Notes under the pieces: model-generated
Database searches by the model: none
What the model was told of the DNA's origin: nothing
What the model saw: the letters and a program-made list of their open reading frames with translations, nothing else
Shown here: positions 58,301 to 64,000 of the stretch, piece by piece
Layout of the letters: the number at the start of each line of letters is the position of its first letter
How positions within the stretch are numbered: the stretch's first letter is position 1
NCBI GenBank assembly: GCA_037178975.1
Contig: JASJZH010000006.1
Coordinates: 992,001-1,056,000, forward strand
DNA length: 64,000 nucleotides
Direction: 5' to 3'
From: Oscheius tipulae
Taxonomy: Eukaryota; Nematoda; Chromadorea; Rhabditida; Rhabditidae
Made by a program: the position numbers and the translations under genes

Positions 58301-61300
58301 CATAAGAAGTTTGTTTTTCCTCCTTCTAAGTGAAAACCTAACGAAGGCGACGCAATGTTTTCTCAAATTGAGTTTAGAGACCATCTAGTTGGTCAATCTT
58401 TCTCACAAGCACTTTAAAAAGTCACCAAAACAATTTAGAGTCTCCCTTGAGGTCCCATATCGCTCGTAGTACTTGTGGAGAAAACCAAATTGGATGTTTA
58501 GAGACCGCGAAACGGGCCCGACCTCCTGACAAAAACAATCGGATTAGGAGCTCCATGTGTTTAGAATTGGTCTCAATGAAGACCACTAACTAAAAGTAAT
58601 AGGGTTTTTTATGAGCTGCTGTATACAGTGTGAATGCATCATAATTTACACGCCAAATCTTGGGATTAAGCACAAAAGAAATGTATGAAGTTAGTCGTGC
58701 GCGGAAGCTACGCCAAATTTGGCCAGAACAATGTATGTCCAGTCTGTGGGATGGATGCTTTAGGATTGGGGTTTGGTAGAGCAAATGCATGACAGGAAGT
58801 TGCTGAAAGACATAAAACACAAAAATGTGTCTGTGGGTGTCGCGGTTCTTTTGCGCTAGAACAAATGACCCAAACCGAGCAGGCTCTAAACAAAATTAGG
58901 TTCAGGCCCCAGCTAAATGACGAACCTTGTTAGTACTTACTTCCCTTTCGGTGTCGACCGTTGCAAACTGGTCCACACAAAATTTCAATTGAATATGTCA
59001 AGAAAAGATTTGCAAGTTTGCAAGAGATGTTCCAGGATAGTTAGAACAACGGATTTCACAAATGTTAGTGTTTCTAAGGCAGGTTAGATCATGATTAATC
59101 AGCTACCATCTATAATAGAGAAATTGACGGCGGATGCTACTTCTAGTTTTGCAAGTATTTGCTAGTGGCAGTAACTGTTTCAGGTCAGCAAGACGCATAT
59201 TCTACTATTGAAGATCGGTTTCTTGATGCGCTTATACTATAGCTTTGGCACTCCAAATGTCCAACTGCAAAAGATCCTAAGCTGTTTGTTCAACAATTCG
59301 CAAGTTCTGTATACCGGATTGTTTTGAATGCAACTAGGAAGAACCTACGCGCATGTAACCGTTATTTTGTGCTCTTCACTTCACATAGCCTTGGAAACTT
59401 ATAGGATGAAACACCCTGGAAGACAAGATATTAGAGTAGACCCATCCAGTTCAACCCACTGCTCCCACTAAAGAACGCTATGAACTCGCGTCACTGATGT
59501 TTACTTCATCAACTGAATAATAAAAGTCAAAAAGATGAACTTCTCCAGTAGTTTTTGACGCCATCTCCCCACCCAGTCCCGGCTTAAGCCTTTAAAACAA
59601 ACGAAGAGGTCATTCCTTGACGAGAATGGGAGACATACACACACACGTGCGCGGGCCTCTAAATGACACCATTGATGAAAATTGTTCCAGCGTTCGGTTA
59701 AAGGATCACACGTTTTTTCCCGGCTTGAGAAAATACAAAATCAAGTACAGGAAAAGAAATGAAAGAACTAGAGACTACTGATACTTGTGTTGCAGCCATT
59801 CGGAGTTCTGTTTAACGAAGCCCGACCCTGGTCTCAAAAGACCTGAATAGTTGGCCGTGATGGATGAGCGGACGACGTCTAATGTGATACAAAATGAACT
59901 AATGGAAAAAGCCCACCCCATCATCATGCCCACCACGATGCTCACAAAAAAGAGGGCAGAGCCATGAGGTCATACAAGGCAGGCAAACCATTGTTTTGCT
60001 TGCTTGGATGAACACTACTTAGAGAACCTTTAGATGGCTGTGAAAGACCATGAAATCGGAAGAGGGAGAAAAAAATTTTGGAAGACGACCACAAGTTGCA
60101 ACCTTCAAAAGAGACTCTTCAACTTTGAGTTCTGCGGAAGGAACAACAAATGCAGTGCGTGCAACTTTTTGTCGTCCAGAGTTCGAGTACTCTCCGAATG
60201 ATGGAAAAATGAGCTTCAACCTTCAACCCGGAGAATAAAAATGAAAATGTGAAGAATGATTCTAACGTAAAGCTATAACAAAACTTGCTTTGTCCAAATT
60301 TTTTCCAGCAATTCTCTTCCCACTTCTGATGCTGCGTGCCATATTGGCTTCGAGCATTTAAGTCGCACTCTGACCCAAAAAACAAAGTGAGAGAACTAAA
60401 GTAAACAGTTGAAAACATCACAGAACACCTCATATCTGGTTTACCTTTGCCAGTGTAGGCCAAGGTGTGTTTATACAACCCCAAAGTTTCACTGTCCCTC
60501 AACATTAAAAACACGCATCTGAGCTGGAATCCTAGACATGCTGAGATTTAGGGAATGAATTAAATAATGCGGATCATTTTCAAATAATGTAATAAACCCG
60601 CCCACTCTACTAATAGCTCTCTTCTATTACAGCGTGTGTTTTACAAACTGTGTTTACAAAGTGTGTTTTAAAACTTTTTTGCAGGTCGTCATTTTTCAGC
60701 GGTCGCTGAAAAGGGCTTTTTAGACAGAATGACGATAGACACTTTTGGATAACGGAGGAAAAACATAAGAATATGCGTTTAAGTTAAGCGAAATGTTCAT
60801 AATGAGAAATTCCTATTATTTCTGAACAATTTCAATCGAACAGGTTAGTCTTTTTCGTCCTTCTAGCTAACAACGCTACTTGATTCTAATCAAGGTCAAC
60901 CGTGGATAGTTGAACGACAGTATGACAGCAAAAAATTGATAGATTGTCCAAGCAAGTTGAAACAGATACATGATGAGTCGCTCTGCCAGAAGAGAAGGCA
61001 AGGACCATGATAAATAATTGCCTGATATATTGAAGTAGAACGATGGGAAGGAAAAAGGGAAGAAAAAAGAGTCTTGACGTTCAGTTATTAAAAACTTGTA
61101 CGTTCAGAAATTCATAGAAAGAGAATGATGGCATGTGGTTTTAGAACCAGAAAGTTGTCATCAAGCATGTTGTAAATTGTCCATCATTCAACATCATAAA
61201 AAGAGCAAGGAACAAAGTTCCCTGAAGGCGGAAGTCGGCAAATCATTTACCCAAAAGCCAGAGAAATGAAAAGAGGGAGTTCCGCGTTTTTGCCTTTTTT

Positions 61301-62859
61301 TATGACGCGATGCGGTAGGTTGTATGAAAAGAGAGGACTTTTAGCCATTAGACTTCCGTCCAATAAAGGTTTAGATGACATTGATGAAACATTGCTCTCT
61401 TACTGCCCCCGGAAGTCTACATTTTCATTAGTGATCACTATGTGTTAACTTTGAAACTTAAGTGTTGCTTGTTGCAACGGATATAGCGAGCAAGTACGGG
61501 GGCTTCATCTTGGAAGTGCATGGGAATTGCCAAAGTTATGAGCCTATTCGACCTCTTTATGACTTCCTGGCCTGAGAAATTAGGACTCGAGCAGGAAAAT
61601 TGAAACTTCAGAATTAAAGAATAGTATGAAACAATGCATCGTCAGTTTCAATAGTGAGAGGGAACAATCTAGTTTGTGAGCTAATAGTGCAGCAAGCCAT
61701 GATGATAAAGATCTACGTAACATAACACATCTTATTAATGATGTCCGTAATACATTTCCTGTTGTCTGTGCTGGCCACTTCCTTGAGTGCAAGGTTGCTC
61801 AGGCCTATTCTTTGGACAAACCGTGTTTTCAGAGTCAACTGCAAAGATGAAAAAAGGATGCTAGATGGAATAGAATACATGACGCTATAAATCTCTGTAA
61901 TTATGTGAAAAACTTTATAGTTCAAACTTCTCAAAAATAGTCCAAAGTCAAGGCGGAAGCAAACGCCAGGACCAAACAAATTTAATATGCAAAAGAGTTA
62001 TGGCTTATTTCTCCGAGTCTTAATGAAGTCTTTCTTTTTCTATTTGGGAGAAACATGAGAGCGGGAATTGAGTCAGGAAGCTGGCCATGGTCTGATCACC
62101 AGTTTCTTCGGCAAAAAGCAGATCAGGGAGCGGTTGTCTTTTCTCGTAGTAACAGACGTTGACATGCGGTTTCGTCAAAACAACAAGGTTATTGCGTTAC
62201 ATAAGTGTCAGTCATTTCGGAGATCGAGATCGGCCACTTTTCGCCTTCTCAAGAAACATTATATTACCCTGTGGTTTTTCAAAAAAGGAGTAAGATCAAA
62301 AGCTTAAAGGGATGCCTGAATACTACGAAATAGTTTGCAAATGTCGGGTGAGCACTTGAAAACGAACACTTAGTTAGTCTGTCTGGCAGTCAGTTAACAA
62401 GCAAGGATAGTTTGCTCCGGTTGGTCAAAAGCATGTAAAAGTCAGACAGACAAATCAGCACATGTCATACTTTGCCATTGTCTGTCTAGTTATCTGTGCT
62501 CATCCTTGAAGCTGATTCTCTATGTCTGGAATAGGAAAATGGCCTGTTAGAAACTGCTGTATCAAAATCAAAGAATGCGTGAATCATAATCAAAGGTCAA
62601 GAAATGCGAACTTTCCTCACATTCCTCTCCAGAACTCTTTTTTAAACCTTCGCGCTCTATTTATGCAGTTGAAGAGCATACAGTCTAACGTAGTCTCTGA
62701 ATATTTCGTACCCTCCCAAAAACGCCAGAGATCAGGGCTGACTTCTCCGGAGGGATCTTTATGTTTTACGCTCAAGTGCGCATACGTTGACGTTTGTCTT
62801 TCCGGCTCCTTTTATGACTGAAAGCAGCGAAGAAGGTTTATTAGCATTCAATATGTCTT
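52319..62859. other. Gene-poor stretch
   Basis: 10.5 kb in which I cannot support any gene. Open frames up to about 130 residues (54953-55339, 60119-60514 and others) lack domains, codon bias and paired splice sites. There is a short AC-rich run near 59637. CAGAC/GTCTG repeats cluster at 62374-62490. Composition is ordinary AT-rich. It lies between the 5' end of the neuropeptide receptor and the 3' end of the myosin-like gene, so part may be receptor regulatory DNA. Confidence 0.5.
62374..62490. promoter_or_regulatory. Cluster of CAGAC/GTCTG repeats (possible SMAD-type sites)
   Basis: Three doubled boxes within about 120 bp: TAGTCTGTCTGGCAG near 62376, GTCAGACAGACAAATC near 62441 and TTGTCTGTCTAG near 62480. 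GTCT/CAGAC is the core that SMAD proteins bind. Whether this is functional or just a tetranucleotide repeat cannot be told by eye. Confidence 0.25.
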
Positions 62860-64000
62860 TCAGACTTGGAATCCTTCAGTGGGAGGCAGACTCTTTTCAG
62901 TGAAAGAGATGGGCACCTTGGCTCGGAATCGCTGACCAGTCTCGATCAAGTAACATTCGCCCTTGAAGCCAAGGGCTTTGACGACTTCACCTGCCGTGAT
63001 GGTCAGTCCACTGGCGTGATCTGAACATTAACATGTTCAAGAACATTGCTTAACTCAAAGGTGCACTCTGACTCACCAACATGGTCGACAACCATTGTTC
63101 TTCTTTGAGGGAACTTGTGTAAGCGGCCGTCTCTCAGCTCATAGCTTCGGGGTGGTGGTACTGGAGGAGCCTCACTGTCATCAATATGTGGAAGAGGCGT
63201 GTTTGGAGACATCAAACTGATAGACAGCTGGCTACCAGTCGCTGGACTCTGCAGCATACCAATTTGGTCCATCACAAACTGATCATTCACTCGAGAGTAT
63301 TCCAGTTTGTCATTGCTCTAAAATTATTATATACCACAAACAAGTGTTTTTACCTTGATGCAGTGTACAAATTTCATTTCGCAGTCATCGATCTGGTTCT
63401 GTAGATCTGTTGCCAAGGCCAGCACACTATGAATAATGGTCGGATCATCCTTGATAAAGATGACTGCTCGAGGACTGTAACTGCCTGAACTATCCTTCAA
63501 TCTGTCCAAATCTGTGGCGAAGAGTTTGTTGACAAAAGAGAAAGAGCAACACCGGGTGTCAAAAAGACGAATCTGTATAGAGAACTTTGAAAATGTCAAC
63601 GAAGATAATTACAAGTTCCTTGTTGATTGTATTGCAGTTCTTCAGAACCATTTTGTTGAGATCGTAGTCGACGTTAAAGTTCCCGTCAGCATGTTTCACC
63701 GGACATGTGGTCTTGCTCAAAGTGATCTTGTTTTCGTAAGCCTGATCAATCTTTTCCAGTAGAATTTTGGCCTAAGTACACTTTCTAAAACGCTGCCTAC
63801 GAAGCCAAACCTCTTTGCTCTGTCTTCCATCCAAAGAGTCATTCATCGTGTTGATGAGAAGTTCGGTGAGGGAGTTGTTTGAGGCCTTGGAATAGCCAGG
63901 GACGTCGACGATTCGAAAAATGGAGGCGGTTTGAGAGCCGACACTCACTCCTGAAACAGTTTTTGTGGACAACTCCAGATAAATGCTTACCCGAATCGTT
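62860..64000 (-). CDS. Divergent myosin-like motor protein (myosin XVIII-like), 3' part
   Basis: C-terminal part of a gene that starts beyond the window. Visible motor-domain pieces: FRIVDVPGYSKASNNSLTEL then LLINTMNDSL (switch II and the SFEQLCINYTNE region), TTCPVKHADGNFNVDYDLNK (the VKHxAGxVxYD region), and SVLALATDLQNQIDDCEMKF then VHCIK (the FVRCIKPN region). Switch II reads DVPGY where active myosins have DIxGFE; myosin XVIII has DTPGF, so that class is the best match and the ATPase is probably weak or absent. After the motor come a Pro-rich stretch (SEAPPVPPPRSYEL), then VVDHVDHASGLTITAGEVVK and an end ...KSLPPTEGFQV. No IQ motifs or coiled coil are seen before the stop at 62860. Confidence 0.6.

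Noticed and set aside
60119-60514. 131-residue minus-strand open frame
   Set aside because: No recognisable domain or consistent codon bias; overlaps other chance frames on both strands.

Overview
The window is nuclear DNA of a nematode. Five independent signs agree. The histone H4 has Cys where most animals have Thr in the TYTEH segment. The histone mRNA 3' hairpins have C as first loop base, as reported for Caenorhabditis. Two 5S rRNA genes are of nematode type. There is a run of nematode chemoreceptor-like 7TM genes. Introns are very short, mostly 33-60 bp, and several genes have a TTTTCAG acceptor just before the first ATG, as expected with spliced-leader trans-splicing. The species cannot be named from sequence reading alone. 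Gene models were built by hand from both strands and short introns, so exon edges are predictions.

Layout. 0.2-8.3 kb: two tandem minus-strand membrane-anchored carboxylesterases, separated by a maT-type (DD37D) mariner and a pyrimidine-rich tract. 8.6-17.9 kb: a 5S rRNA gene, then a large full-length ABCA-type transporter whose intron holds a second, identical 5S gene in the other orientation. 18.3-24.4 kb: three 7TM chemoreceptor-like genes, one with a non-autonomous Helitron in an intron. 26.1-28.3 kb: the intraflagellar transport gene dyf-11 (IFT54/TRAF3IP1). 29.9-32.3 kb: a Tc5-like DNA transposon with 0.32-kb inverted repeats, beside a second copy of the same Helitron. 34.2-37.3 kb: an unusual Ras-like GTPase and two secreted-protein genes. 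38.3-42.1 kb: a replication-dependent histone quartet (H3, H2B, H2A, H4), all on the plus strand, each with promoter boxes and a 3' hairpin. 43.5-45.8 kb: a second member of the secreted family and a cation-diffusion-facilitator-like membrane protein, convergent and 96 bp apart. 49.1-52.3 kb: a tiny basic protein and a neuropeptide Y-type GPCR. 52.3-62.9 kb: a 10.5-kb stretch with no gene I can support. 62.9 kb to the end: the 3' end of a divergent, myosin-XVIII-like gene that runs off the window.

Functionally this is a mixed chromosomal neighbourhood, not one pathway. Two themes recur. Several genes belong to sensory biology (chemoreceptors, a cilium transport gene, a peptide receptor). Several are membrane or secreted proteins that could act in gut or surface biology (esterases, ABCA transporter, secreted pair). 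The most rewarding items are the Helitron pair with its array of GNA-loop hairpins, the Tc5-like element at a CTNAG target, the different promoter boxes of H3/H4 and H2A/H2B, the paralogous secreted genes on either side of the histone quartet, the intronic 5S gene, two likely GC-AG introns, and three proteins whose catalytic or binding motifs are degenerate (GTPase, CDF-like, myosin-like). I saw no virus-derived element, LTR element, CRISPR array or tRNA gene.
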